Below are positions 51,349-62,436 of a DNA stretch of 64,000 nt, in pieces. Source of the stretch: Dermacentor variabilis (taxonomy: Eukaryota > Arthropoda > Arachnida > Ixodida > Ixodidae); NCBI RefSeq assembly GCF_050947875.1, contig NC_134572.1, positions 161,159,105-161,223,104 of the forward strand, given 5' to 3'. Below the pieces are notes generated by a model. It did not search any database, was not told where the DNA came from, and saw nothing but the letters and a program-made list of their open reading frames with translations. The first letter of the stretch is position 1. Every line of letters begins with the position of its first letter. The translations under genes and the position numbers were made by a program.

Positions 51349-52643
51349 TTACGCCCACTGCAGGGCAAAGGCCTCTCCCATACTTCTCCAACTACCCCGG
51401 TCATGTACTAATTGTGGCCATGTTGTCTCTGCAAACGTCTTAATGTCATCCGCCCACCTAACTTTCTGCCGCCGCCTCCTACGCATCCCTTCCCTTGGAA
51501 TCCAGTCCGTAACCTTTAATGACCATCGGTTATCTTCCCTCCTCATTACATGTCCGGCCCATGCCCATTTCTTTTTCTTGATTTCAACTAAGATGTCAGT
51601 CACCCGCGTTTGTTGTCTCACCCAATCTGCTCTTTTCTTATTCCTTAACATTAAACCCATCATTCTTCTTTCCATAGCTCGTTGCGTCGTCCTCAATTTC
51701 AGCAGAACCCTTTTCGTAAGCCTGCAGGTTTCTGCCCCGTATGTGAGTACTGGTAACACACAGCTGTTATACACTTTCCTTTTGAGGGATAGTGGCAACC
51801 TGCTGTTCATGATTTGAGAATGCCTGCCAAACGCACCCCAGCCCATTCTTATTCTTCTGATTATTTCCGTCTCAAGATCCGGATCCGCCGTCACTACCTG
51901 CCCTAAGTAGATGTATTCCCTTACCACTTCCGGTGCCTCGCTACCTATCGTAAACTGCTGTTCTCTTCCGAGACTGTTAAACATTACTTTAGTTTTCTGC
52001 AGATTAATTTTCAGACCCACTCTTCTGCTTTGCCTCTCCAGGTCAGTGAGCATGCATTGCAATTGGTCTCCTGAGTTACTAAGCAAGGCAATATCATCAG
52101 CGAATCGCAAGTTGCTAAGGTATTCTCCATCAACTTTTATCCCCAATTCTTACCACTCCAGGTCTCTGAATACCTCCTGTAAACATGCTGGGAGTAGCAT
52201 TGGAGAGATCGTATCTCCCTGTCTGACACCTTTCTTTATTGGGATTTTGTTGCTTTCTTTGTGGAGGACTACGGTGGCTGTGGAGCCTCTATAGATATCT
52301 TCCAGTATTTTACATATAACTCATCTACCCCCTGATTCCGTAATGCCTCCATGACTGCTGAGGTTTCGACTGAATCAAACGCTTTCTCGTAATCAATGAA
52401 AGCTATATATAAGGGTTGGTTATATTCTGCACATTTCTCAATCACTTGATTGATAGTGTGAATATGGTCTATTGTTGAGTAGCCTTTACGGAATCCTGCC
52501 TGGTCCTTTGGTTGACAGAAGTCTAAGGTGTTCTTCTATTTGCGATTACCTTAGTAAATACTTTGTAGGCAACGGACAGTAAGCTGATCGGTCTATAATT
52601 TTTCAAGTCTTTGGCGTCCCCTTTCTTAAGGATTAGGATTATG
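51349..52643 (-). pseudogene. LINE L3 reverse transcriptase, catalytic and C-terminal part
   Basis: 52147-52643 carries [29 protein letters not shown] and IAFIDYEKAFDSVE (motif A), with a frame break near 52540 and a stop just before ELGIK. The frame 51349-52146 (265 codons) has LRFADDIALLSNSGDQL (motif C intact), GLKINLQKTKVMFNSLG, EYIYLGQVV, KVYNSCVLPVLTYGAET and the C-terminal WAGHVMRREDNRWSLKVTDW. Confidence 0.87.
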
Positions 52644-53411
52644 TTAGCGTTCGTCCAAGATTCCGGTACGCTCGAGGTATTGCGTATACAGGGTGGCCAG
52701 TTTCTCTAGAACAATCTGACCACCATCCTTCAACAAATCTGCTGTTACCTGATCCTCCCCGGCTGCCTTCCCGCTTTGCATAGCTCCTAAGGCTTTCTTT
52801 ACTTCTTCTGGCGTTACCTGTGGGATTTCGAATTCCTCTAGGCTATTCCCTCTTCCACTATCGTCGTGGGTGCCACTGGTACTGTATAAATCTCTATAGA
52901 ACTCCTCAGCCACTTGAACTATCTCATCCATATTAGTAACGATATTGCCGGCTTTGTCTCTTAACGCACACATCTGATTCTTGCCTATTCCTAGTTTCTT
53001 CTTCACTGTTTTTAGGCTTCCTCCGTTCCTGAGAGCCTGTTCAATTCTATCCATATTATAGTTCCTGATGTCCGCAGTCTTACGCTTGTTGATTAGCTTA
53101 GAAAGTTCTGCCAGTTCTATTCTAGCTGTAGGGTTAGAGGCTTTCATACATTGGCGTTTCTTGATCAGATCTTTCGTCTCCTGCGATAGCTTACTGGTTT
53201 CCTGTCTAACGGCGTTACCACCGACTTCTATTGCGCACTCCTTAATGATGCCCATGAGATTGTCCTTCATTGCTTCAACACTAAGGTCCTCTTCCTGAGT
53301 TAAAGCCGAATACCTGTTCTGTAGCTTGATCCGGAATTCCTCTAGTTTCCCTCTTACCGCTAACTCAGTGATTGGCTTCTTGTGTACCAGTTTCTTCCGT
53401 TCCCTCCTCAA
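52644..53411 (-). pseudogene. LINE L3 linker between endonuclease and reverse transcriptase
   Basis: 255 codons, Lys/Glu-rich, with LSQETKDLIKKRQCMKA, SLKTVKKKLGIGKNQMCALRD and a QVTPEEVKKALGAMQSGKAA..DQVTADLLKDGG block just before the RT fingers. A frameshift at about 52640 separates it from the next part. Confidence 0.83.
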
Positions 53412-53413
53412 GT

Positions 53414-54312
53414 CTAGGCTAATTCAATGCTTACCATCCTATGATCACTGCAGCGTACCTTGCCGAGCACGTCTACATCTTGTATGATGCCAGGGTTCGC
53501 GCAGAGTATGAAGTCGATTTCATTTCTAGTCTCACCATTCGGGCTCCTCCACGTCCACTTTCGGCTAACCCGCTTGCGGAAAAAGGTATTCATTATCTGC
53601 ATATTATTCTGTTCTGCGAACTCTACTAATAACTCTCCTCTGCTATTCCTAGAGCCTATGCCATATTCCCCTACTGACTTGTCTCCAGCCTGCTTCTTGC
53701 CTACTTTGGCATTGAAGTCGCCGATGAGTATAGTATATTTTGTTTTGACTATACCAATCGCCGATTCCACGTCTTCATAGAAGGTTTCGACTTCCTGGTC
53801 ATCATGAGTCCATGTAGGGGCGTAGACCTGTACAACCTTCAATTTATACCTCTTATTAAGTTTCACATCAAGACCTGCCACCCTCTCGTTAATGCTATAG
53901 AATTCCTGTATATTACCAGCTATATCCTTCTTAATCAGGAATCCAACTCCTAGTTTTCGTCTCTCCGCGAAGCCCCGGTAGCACAGGACGCGTCCGCTTT
54001 TAGCGCTGTATATGCTTCTTTTGTCCTCCTAACCTCAATGAGCCCTATTATATCCCATTTACTACCCTCTAATTCCTCCAATAACACTGCTAGACTCGCT
54101 TTACTAGATAACGTTTTAACGTTAAACGTTGCCAGGTTCAGATTCCAATGGCGGCCTGTCCGGAGCCAGGTATTCTTAGCAGCCTCTGCAGCGTCACAGA
54201 TCTTACCGCCGCCGTGGTCAGTTGCTTCGCGACTGCTGGGGACCGAGGGCCGGGGTTTGATTGTTGTATTCACATTGGAGGTTGTGGCCAAGTACTTCAC
54301 CAGGGTGGCCAA
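53414..54312 (-). pseudogene. LINE L3 endonuclease
   Basis: 53950-54312: LATFNVKTLSSKASLAVLLEEL and WDIIGLIEVRRTKEAYT. 53414-53881: VVQVYAPTWTHDDQEVETFYED, TILIGDFNAKVGKKQAGD, KWTWRSPNGETRNEIDFIL, CSDHRMVSIEL. GDFN, the D of EIDFI and the SDH end are the metal-site and catalytic landmarks of AP-type endonucleases. A frameshift lies between the two pieces. Confidence 0.88.
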
Positions 54313-54423
54313 TCCTGCTCTGGTGAGAGAGTGCGTTACCGGTTCTGGTCACCGGGATCAGGCCGCACTCCAGGCCTGTTTGTGCAATTTTCTCAACACA
54401 CGGTTTTTTTTTGTATTTTCCGG

Positions 54424-54491
54424 TGGAGAATTGCACGGCATCGGGATTTGAACCACGGTCCTCTTGCACGGGAGGCGGATACTCTACCGCC
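54424..54491 (-). promoter_or_regulatory. tRNA-like 5' end of LINE L3
   Basis: The minus strand reads GGCGGTAGAGTATCCGCC, then CCCGTGCAAGAGGACC, then GTGGTTCAAATCCCGATGCC. This resembles a D-arm with box A, an anticodon-like arm and a T-arm with box B (GGTTCAAATCC). The same position in L1 is 4292-4380. It could be an internal Pol III promoter or a tRNA relic captured by the LINE. Confidence 0.55.
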
Positions 54492-54503
54492 CCCGCAGGA
54501 GTT

Positions 54504-54742
54504 AAAAAATTAAATTATGGGGTTTTACGCGACAAAACCACTTTCTGATTATGAGGCACGCCGTAGTGGAGGACTCCGGAAATTTTGACCACCTGGGGTT
54601 CTTTAACCTGCACCTAAGTCTAAATACACGGGTGTTTTCGCATTTCGCCCCCATCGGAATGCGGCCGCCGTGGCTGGGATTTGATCCCGCGACATCGTGC
54701 TCAGCAGTCTAACACCATAGCCACTGAGCAACCACGGCGGGT
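54504..54742 (-). repeat. Tick tRNA-derived SINE, copy D
   Basis: 239 bp with the complete family layout, flanked by the exact 12-bp duplication CCCGCAGGAGTT (54492-54503 and 54743-54754). It inserted at the upstream edge of LINE L3. Confidence 0.92.
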
Positions 54743-54754
54743 CCCGCAGGAGTT

Positions 54755-56097
54755 GTGCGCCTCATTTCACCTACAGTGGTGCCCTATTTGATCAGTCAAG
54801 GTTGACCAATCTGAGCTCGGTTATACCGCACGGATGGCACTCGGCTCGAGAACCTGGTATTTATGACCTGCACAAGTGTGGCCATATATAATTGACCATA
54901 TATATCTTTTTTTTTGAAGGAGGGTTCCCGTACAGTGATAAAGTAAAGGAAAAGGCATTAAAAAGAAAAAAAGAAAGAAAATTTTGGGGGGAGACTAAAA
55001 GGAACATAAGAGGTGATTTGAACCTTTGACCCTTGGATGTTGCCCGGAAAGATAGCTCAGTCGGTTGGTTCGTCAGGCCCCAGGTTATCTTCAAGCGCCA
55101 TAACTCCTGCTCCAAGCCTCATACTTACTTGGAAAGGGACTGATGTTGTCCGCGATGGTGGCTTTTTGCTGGTTGGAAGGTATATTTTCTTGGAGAAATG
55201 GCCGCCCGAGGAGAAGAGCGAACTTGAGCGGCTTTAGAGACTAGGAAAACTGCATTAAAATATTTAGACTTGAGGGAAAGCGTCGTTGACAAACTATAAC
55301 ACGGCAATCAGCACTCGAATACGACGAGAGAAATTATTGAGACGTGGAAAACTCCCTTGAAATAAATATGGTTTGCGAGACAAATGCGTGTTAGTATTGA
55401 ACCTCTTAAAAGATGAGGGGAAATATGCGCTCTCCGAGAGGTCACCGTCCGCACGAGACCACCACCAGGCACCTTACTCTCACCAACAATTATTTAATTG
55501 GGAGGCATCTCATAGTAAGGACACAGGAGTAATTTTAACTGTCTCAGATTCTTTATGAGAAAGACAATCATTTACAGAAAGGCAGATAGGTCGGCCTGAG
55601 CTATGGATTGCTCTGCCCTGCTACTCTTCACTTGAAAAAAGGGATGGGGAGAAAAGAGAATGCTGAAAATAATGGCGAGGAAAAAAGGCACACGCCTGCG
55701 CGGCACACGCAGCAGAGTCACAGCGTGAGATGGACGAGCGCCTCCACAGGAGCTCCATTTTCGGCAGCACGCACCAGAGGATTCGCACCTAGCGAGGAGG
55801 CGCCATAACCATTACCGGAGAGCAAACACAGGTATAGAGACTATGTGGCGCCCACATCACTTCCTTTGACCCGTGGTACAATACGATGCTGTTGTTGATT
55901 ATGCCAATTTATTTGTAGCCCCATTGGAGCGATCCGGTGACAAAATGTCACCTGACGAGGCCCAGCTACATGCAACATGCAACTGCTACATATCTGAACA
56001 CTTTGTGGAATATAACGCAACTGCATTGCAAAAGTTGCACGTATTGACGCACGTATGTAAAGATGTGACAAGTGGCACGATATGTTGCTAATGAACA
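54755..56097. other. Non-coding stretch without a gene
   Basis: Contains a tRNA-Lys-like half near 55045-55075 (GATAGCTCAGTCGGTTGG) with no box B, a purine-rich tract at 54930-55000 and, from about 55900, sequence that grades into the 300-bp tandem repeat (CATGCAACTGC, GTATTGACGCACG). No exon was recognised. Confidence 0.5.
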
Positions 56098-57137
56098 TGA
56101 TGATGGTGATTTACTGGATCCCCTTTAGAACGGGGCGGTGACAAATAGTCAGCAAGCCTGCTTTATTTATTCGGGTATGCTGTACATGTTTTTCATTCCG
56201 GCACTTTTCTATACATATCCTTGATTCTCTTTTTGTTCCTCGAACCTAATATATTTACCTTGAACCGCTACCTACGAACTGCTAAGTGGCGCGCCACCTG
56301 GTGCAATAGTATACAAGTGCAATGAAAGTGTGCACGTACCGACACTAAGCGGCATGCATCTCATATTGCATGAAAAGTCTCATGATAGGATGCCACTGAT
56401 GACAGTTATTTGGAGGCATACCCTTTCAAACGGGGCATTGAAAGTTACTTGGCCTGCTTGATTTATCCAGGTCAGCACTACATGGTTTTCATTCCAGTAT
56501 GTTTATACATCTCCTTAATCTTCCTTTCTTCCTCAAGACTATCTCTCGTTATGCAAAAAAAAAAGGTGAGGCGTGCAGACAGGACACAAGAGAAGAAAAG
56601 CGGGCAAAATGAACGCCGGCGTTCGTGTTTTCCCTTCTCTTTTTCTGTGTCCTGTCTTTACGCTTCACCTTTTTTTGCATAATGAATCCTTACGAACTAG
56701 CTTAGCTTTCTGACGTTCTAAACTATCTCTCGTACCGCTACTTATACTGGATGGATGGATAGATGTTATGAGCGTCCCCTTTGGTACGGAGCGGCGGGTT
56801 GCTCCAGCAAGCTCTTGCTATTATATTGCCTAATGTCCTACCTAGGTTAAAAACAAGAAAAAGAAAAAACACGATGACCTCCCACAAATTTCCTGACCCC
56901 CTATTGTGAACTTTGCTTTTGTACGTCTCCCTTTTTTGTCGTTTCCCTGCTTTTCTTCCAGCAATCTTCCAATCGCCTCTTACTAATCTCTATTGCAGAC
57001 ATGCTTACTTTTCCCCTGCTTTCGCTGAACGCAAGCGCACCCAGGAGGCCAGTGGTGCCTAAATCGACCGATGGGAAACAGCTACAACTGCAACTGCTGC
57101 ATGCAACTGCTGCATGCTGCGCCACCTGGTGTAATGT
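56098..57137. repeat. Tandem array of a ~300-bp tick repeat, left part
   Basis: Anchor phrases recur: GG(A/C)(T/A)(C/A)CCCTTT..A.CGGGGC near 56117, 56414 and 56770, 'gcctgctt..tttat' after each, and GCCACCTGGTG.AAT near 56292 and 57121. Spacing between the first two anchors is 297 bp. The third unit is shortened and also carries the 172-bp insert at 56550-56721. Gypsy G1-2 interrupts the array at 57138. Confidence 0.75.
56550..56721. mobile_element. 172-bp inverted-repeat insertion with 12-bp target duplication
   Basis: ACTATCTCTCGT occurs exactly at 56538-56549 and 56722-56733. Between the copies a near-palindrome spans TATGCAAAAAAAAAAGG...GACAGGACACA and TGTGTCCTGTC...CCTTTTTTTGCATA (56550-56682), followed by a 39-bp tail. 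There is no coding capacity. Confidence 0.75.
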
Positions 57138-57268
57138 TGTTATGGTGATGAAGACGAAGTTGAATTAGACTAGAGAAAGACGAAGTCTCGCAGTTGCCTA
57201 ACCGCCATATACCTCAGTTGTAAATATACATTATCTTACACTCGTGGGCCTGTTTTCTTCCTGCAACA
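57138..57268 (+). repeat. 5' LTR of G1-2
   Basis: 131 bp, TGTTATGGTG...CCTGCAACA. It is followed after TTT by TGGTGGAGGTGCGGGG, the putative primer-binding site (57272-57287). Confidence 0.87.
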
Positions 57269-57333
57269 TTTTGGTGGAGGTGCGGGGTAAAATCACAGAA
57301 CTTCGCAGCGGACGTCATCTACCTGCTGCCACA

Positions 57334-58530
57334 ATGGTAAATCAACCGACACAAGCGACCACACCTCAGCAGCCCGTGCCAACGGTCATCCTCACTCATC
57401 CGCGGGACCTAGGGACATTTTGTGGCACGGACAACGCCGACGTCGAGGACTGGCTTACGATGTACGAGCGAGTGTGTGACAAACACAGGTGGTATCCAAA
57501 AATGACGCTGGCAAACGTGATATTTTATCTAAGAGGAACTGCGAAGCAACGGTACCACACACACGAAGCTGACCTAACGAGCTGGGGTGTCTGCAAAGAA
57601 AAAATGCGGGACCTGTTTGGCAGACCTGTCGCTCGTCAGCTGGCAGCAAAAAAAGAACTTGCGTGCCGCGCTGAGGCGTCCACAGAATCCTATGTCATGT
57701 ACATACAGGATGTGCTGGACCTCTATCGCAAGGCTGATAACAACATGACCGAGGCAGGCAAGATTGGTCACATACTGAAAGGTATTGAAGACGATGCTTT
57801 CAATCTACTGATGTGTAAGGATTGTGCCACTGTGGATGCAATTATAAAGGAATGCCGGCGCCTCGAACAAGCGAAGGGACGCCGCGTCGCTCAAACTTTC
57901 GACCGATTGCCCAATACCGCCGCGACATCTTCCTGCGAAGAGCCGCCGCGATTCGTTCAGCCCACAGGCCCGGAAGATATCACGCGCATCGTTCGCCGTG
58001 AGCTTGACGCCATGGCTCCGGCTCCAGTTCCTTTCGACTGTCGGGAAAGCGTGCCCGCTATCTCCCTTATAGAAGCGGTCGTTCGGGAGGAAATAGCAAA
58101 TCTGGGCATTCCGTCTCTCTGCTCGGTCCGCCATACAAACACCTACCAGATTTCTTCTGCCGCTCGCTCCCAGACGCAAAGCTTTCCGCCACTCCGTCGC
58201 AACCCAGCTGACTGGCGCACAGCTGATGATAAACTCATCTGTTTTAAATGTTCCGGTATTGTACACATCGCCCCTCATTGCCGCAACCACTGGTCGTCGC
58301 CTCCTCGGCGGTCGTCTCCAAGTCACTACCGCCAAGTGCCAGACAATCGTACTTTCTCTCCCTATCCGCGGACTAGGCACACCAACGCCGACAGTGATCC
58401 ACCAATATCCAGCCGCTCCCCGTCTCCGCAAGGTTGTAAGTCCCATTCGCCTTTCGTTCATTGCTCTTCGCCCCTTCTGCAACCGGTTGCTTCACTTCGG
58501 TATAGTAGGCGGTCGAGCTCCCGGATATGA
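57334..58530 (+). CDS. G1-2 gag polyprotein
   Basis: 398 codons starting MVNQPTQATTPQQPV. The upstream in-frame extension would run into the LTR, so the ATG at 57334 is preferred. Capsid region: LTHPRDLGTFCGTDNADVED, LANVIFYLRGTAKQRYHTHE, LFGRPVARQLAAKKELACRA. Zinc knuckle: KLICFKCSGIVHIAPHCRN (complete CCHC, near 58236-58286). The last 100 codons are Ser/Pro/Arg-rich and overlap the protease frame (+1 relative to gag). Confidence 0.88.
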   Translation: MVNQPTQATTPQQPVPTVILTHPRDLGTFCGTDNADVEDWLTMYERVCDKHRWYPKMTLANVIFYLRGTAKQRYHTHEADLTSWGVCKEKMRDLFGRPVARQLAAKKELACRAEASTESYVMYIQDVLDLYRKADNNMTEAGKIGHILKGIEDDAFNLLMCKDCATVDAIIKECRRLEQAKGRRVAQTFDRLPNTAATSSCEEPPRFVQPTGPEDITRIVRRELDAMAPAPVPFDCRESVPAISLIEAVVREEIANLGIPSLCSVRHTNTYQISSAARSQTQSFPPLRRNPADWRTADDKLICFKCSGIVHIAPHCRNHWSSPPRRSSPSHYRQVPDNRTFSPYPRTRHTNADSDPPISSRSPSPQGCKSHSPFVHCSSPLLQPVASLRYSRRSSSRI

Positions 58531-59150
58531 AGCTGCAACTCCTACCCGGTTCGCAAATCCTGTTTTGACCCTGCCTACATGTGGAAACCTACTGGACATT
58601 GAAGTTGATGGCGTTCCTGTTAGATCTCTCGTTGATACAGGAGCGCAGCATTCAGTTACGAGCGCTGCTCCCCGCCGAAGGCTCAAAAAGGTTCTTACAC
58701 CCGCCGAACCGGGCACTGTGCGAATCGCCGATACTTCACCTGTCCTTGGAATGTGCACAGCACGTGTGACCATTGGGGGCCATTATACCGTTGTTATCGT
58801 TATCGTCCTTGAACACTGTCCGCACGACCTAATTCTCGGAATCGATTTCCTATCGAAACACTCTGCCCAAATTGACTGCTCCGCAGGTGTTGTACAGTTG
58901 GATCTGCCGCTTCCTGCCGACGCAACAACTTGGGCTTCATATCGCTTATGTTCTGCTGAGTTTGCAAGGCTGTCTGCACAAGCGACTATAAATGTCCTCC
59001 TGACGCCATGTCCTCCCATACCTGATGGCGAGTACGTCGTGTCGCCGGCGTGGTTTTGTCGCGCAATATTGCCCTGCCGAGCACCTTAATCTGGATCCGT
59101 GAAAACTGCACTCGCGTGCCCATCCTCCATTTTTGATTTTCATCGCATGT
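58226..59150 (+). pseudogene. G1-2 protease region
   Basis: The frame 58226-59089 overlaps gag by about 300 bp. It holds CGNLLDIEVDGVPVRSLVDTGAQHS (DTG intact at about 58634) and CPHDLILGIDFLSKHSAQIDC. After SPAW the frame is lost (compare the uninterrupted LTDVVLSRNIAL in G1-1), giving a premature end, so it is read as broken before RT. Confidence 0.8.
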
Positions 59151-60085
59151 GCTGCCACACGGTATCACCATAGCGCCTATCACTCCTTCGGAGTGATATG
59201 CTTCTTTGACTTCGGAATCCTTCCTCAGTATCAACGGACCTTTGCCACCCACTCCTCCGTACTCGACGCCTGCGGACGATGTTTCTAAGATGATCGCCCC
59301 TTACCTTCCTTCCGAGCAAACAGCAGCTCTTTGCCACCTCCTGTCATCTCATCGGGACATCTTCGATTTGGACGACCGTCCACTTGGCCAGATATCTGTT
59401 GTCACGCATCGCATCAACACCGGTAACGCCAGCCCCATGCATTGGCGGCCATATCGCGTCTCCGCAACAGAAAGGGCCATCATACAGAAAGAGGTAGACA
59501 GGATGATGGACAAGGACATCATTGAACCTTCCAGTAGCCCGTGGGCATCACCGGTTGTGTTAGTAAAGAAAAAAGACAACTCGTGGTGCTTCTGCGTTGA
59601 CTACCGTCACCTCAACAGGATAACAAAGAAGGATGTTTATCCCCTGGCTCGCATTGATGACGCTCTTGACTGCCTTCAAGGATCTCAATACTTTTCATCA
59701 ATTGACCTCCGCTCCGGCTATTGACAGATTAACGTCGATGAGATGGACCGCGAGAAAACCGCCTTCGTCACACCGGACGGCCTGTACCAAATTAAAGTCA
59801 TGCCCTTTGGATTAAGCAATGCGCCAGCTACATTCGAGAGCATGAAGGACTCTCTCTTGCGTGGCTTGAAGTGGTCTACATGCCTCTGTTACCTCGACAA
59901 TGTGATTGTGTTTTCGCCGAAATTTGAGAGCCACCTGCAGCACCTCACAACTATACTCTCCGTGTTTGGCAGGACTGGCCTTTAGCTAAACTCCTCCAAG
60001 TGCAATTTCGGTCGCCGTGAAATTAACATGTTCGGCCATCTCGTAAACGCCGCCGGAATCCAATCTGATCCACAGAGTTCACGCC
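59151..60085 (+). pseudogene. G1-2 reverse transcriptase
   Basis: RT starts IIEPSSSPWASPVVLVKKKD, FCVDYRHLNRITKKDVYP, FSSIDLRSGY, then a TGA in place of the next codon (59722). FGLSNAPATFESMKDSLLRG and CLCYLDNVIVFSP follow: the catalytic YLDD is YLDN. A further stop and frame change occur near 59983. Confidence 0.85.
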
Positions 60086-60730
60086 GTGCGAAGTTTTCCT
60101 GTACCTTGTTCAACAAACGATGTCCGTAGTTTTCTGGGCTTATGCTCTTATTTGCGGCGATTCGCGAAAAATTTTGCCGACATCGCTCACCCTCTCACTG
60201 ACCTTCTTAAGAAATACGTCTCTTTCTCTTGGGGACCAATGCAGGAGAAAGCCTTCTCTACCCTGATTGAGCGGCTTACAACTTCCGCAAGTCTGTCACA
60301 CTTTGACGCTTCTGCGCCCACTGAAGTATGAACTGACGTGAGTGGTCATGGCATCGGCGCTGTCCTCGCTCAGCGTCAACAGGGCCAAGATCGTGTCATC
60401 GCTTACTCTACCGCCTTCTTTCCACGCCCGAGCGAAATTACTCCATTACTGAGAGAGAATGTCTCGCGCTCGTATGGGCGGTCGCGATATTTCGGCCGTA
60501 CCTTTTCGGTCGGAGCTTCTGCGCCGTAACTGATCATCACGCCCTCTGCTGGCTATCCTCTTTGAAGGACCCAACTGGACGACTTGCACGTTGGGCATTG
60601 CGTCTACAAGAATATACATTTTCTATTATGTATAAGTCTGGGCACCTGCATAATGACGCTGACTCCCTGTCCCGCAATCCCGTGGATCAACCGGACGATA
60701 CCTATGCAGACTCGGACATCAGTGTTGTAT
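60086..60730 (+). pseudogene. G1-2 RNase H
   Basis: FPVPCSTNDVRSFLGLCSYL, FADIAHPLTDLLKKY, SLSHFDASAPTEV then a stop, followed by [40 protein letters not shown] and DADSLSRNPVDQPD. These are the usual blocks of gypsy RNase H ending in the SLSR tether. At least three frames are used. Confidence 0.82.
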
Positions 60731-61804
60731 CCCTCTCCAGCTTCCTCCCTATTGGCGACGAGCAGCGCAAAGATCCTGGTCTTCGAACACTTATGGAATG
60801 CCTAAGCTCCTCGCCCAATGACCCATCCTTCCGGGTATTCAAGTTGCGCGATGGAACTTTGTACCGTCGCAGCATTCGTCCTGATGGCCTGTAGCTCCTC
60901 CTTGTCGTTACCAAGCACCTTCGACTCGCCGTGCTTCAGCAACTTCCCGACGCTCCTACTGCCGGCCATCTGGGCATCACTCGTACATACGACCGCCTGC
61001 GGCGCCGCTTCTTCTGGCAAGGCATTTATCGCTCTGTGCGCCGTAACGTCGCTTCTTGTGACCTGTGTCAGTGCCGAAGACGCCTGCTATGCCTCCCGCT
61101 GGTTTGATGTAACCAATTGATATCCCTACAGAGCCATTCTTCCGTGTGGGCCCAGACCTTCTTGGCCCCTTTCCAATTTCCATCGAAGGAAACAAATGGA
61201 TTGCTGTAGCAACCGATTACGCCACGAGATATGCCATCGCTCGAGCGCTGCCAACCAGCTGTGCTACAGATGTCGCCGACTTCTTACTATACGACGTCAT
61301 CCTGCTCCACGGCGCCCCTCGCCAGTTGCTGACGGATCGCTGCCGCTACTTTCTATCGAAGGTCGTCGATGATCTGCTCCGCTCCTGTTCTACAGAACAC
61401 CAGCTTGCTACCGCGTACCACCGTCGAACGAACAGCCTCACTGAGCGACCCAACTGCACGCTAACTGAAATGCTGGCCATGTACGTTTGCGACGATCACG
61501 GCGACTGGGACGTCGCTTTACCATACATCACTTTTACGTACAACTCGTCCCGTTACGACACTGCTGAATTTTCACCATTTTACCTGTTGTATGGCTGCCA
61601 CCCCACCTTGCCCTTTGACACGTCGCTACCTTTCGCAGCACAATCACCCAGCACTCGTTACGCTCGCGATGCTATTGACTTAGCCGCCCAGGCCCGAGAA
61701 GTCGCCCGTTATCGCCTCACAGTCTCGCAAGCTTCTCAAAAGCGACGCTATGACCTCCGGCACCGAGACTCCCTATTTTTCACCTGGTTCCCTTGTCCTT
61801 CTCT
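60731..61804 (+). pseudogene. G1-2 integrase, N-terminal and core
   Basis: The zinc-binding part around 60930-61090 is in broken frames (AGHLGITRTYDRLRRRFFWQG..CDLCQCRR). The core at 61146-61804 has DLLGPFPISIEGNKWIAVATD, LTDRCRYFLSKVVDD and SLTERPNCTLTEML, so D, D and E are kept, with C for G after DR. The frame enters the inverted-repeat element at 61805. Confidence 0.84.
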
Positions 61805-62436
61805 GCATAGAGTTTCCTACAAAAATTACTAGAGGGAACTCTGGCGTTAGTGTCTACGGGAGCTGTAATGGGAGCGGTTGTCCCAGCATGGTAATTATGG
61901 GAAGTACATGGATTTGCCTAAACTTCATCCTTTTGGCTTCAAACGGCTTTGTGAATTTGTAAACTCGTCATTTTTGACAGTGTGTTGCGTAATAAATAAT
62001 TAAATAAACATCATTAAAATTGCCCGACGGCAGGATTCGAACACAGAGCATCTAGCAAAAGAGGCTGATATTGAAACCATTAGGCCACTGACGCATGTAT
62101 TGATAAGCGAATGAAACGCCCTTATGAATTTATCGCAGGCATGCCCGTGCCTTGAGAGCCTTGGCGCGTTTCGATTTGGTCACCTGGACAAGCTCAATCG
62201 TTGCAATTATTAGCAAATTTACGCGTTCCCGGCGTCTTCTGCACTTCGAAGAATATATATTGCGCTGAAATATACTACAATAAGATTTACATAGGGTAAT
62301 ATACAAAGCCACAAGAACGTCTGAATCCACAAGCACGAAGATCAGACAAATTGATGTACTTCCCGTCATTCCCATGGTAGGTCAACGACTGCAGCGCCAG
62401 AGCTCCCTCTAGTAATTTTTGTAGGAAACTCTATGC
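61805..62436. mobile_element. 632-bp inverted-repeat (MITE-like) element inside G1-2 integrase
   Basis: Left end GCATAGAGTTTCCTACAAAA and right end are inverted repeats over about 42 bp with one mismatch. Flanks read TTCTCT (left) and TTCTGT (right), an imperfect duplication. The interior has no transposase. A tRNA-like stretch lies at 62026-62106. Removing it joins the integrase C-terminus in register. Confidence 0.85.
62026..62106 (-). repeat. tRNA-like sequence within the 632-bp element
   Basis: The minus strand has CAGTGGCCTAATGG (box A-like) and, 40 bases on, TGTTCGAATCCTGCC (box B-like). The arms do not fold into a clean tRNA by eye. Probably a tRNA-derived SINE head or tRNA relic. Confidence 0.45.

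Larger units (their letters stand above)
51324..54491 (-). mobile_element. RTE/BovB-type LINE L3, full length, broken frames
   Basis: 3.2 kb from a tRNA-like 5' end (54424-54491) to a (GAT)n tail (complement ATC repeats at 51324-51343). It is the most complete LINE copy. Endonuclease, RT and C-terminal domain are present, with at least three frame breaks (near 53900, 52640 and 52150). The length agrees with L1 without its insert. Confidence 0.9.

Noticed and set aside
55045..55110. A functional tRNA-Lys-like gene (GATAGCTCAGTCGGTTGG)
   Set aside because: No T-arm or box B follows at the right distance and the acceptor arms do not pair, so it is at most a relic.
56550..56682. A simple mariner-type MITE with TA duplication
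   Set aside because: TA does flank the fold-back, but a 12-bp exact duplication encloses a larger 172-bp unit with a tail, which fits the data better.
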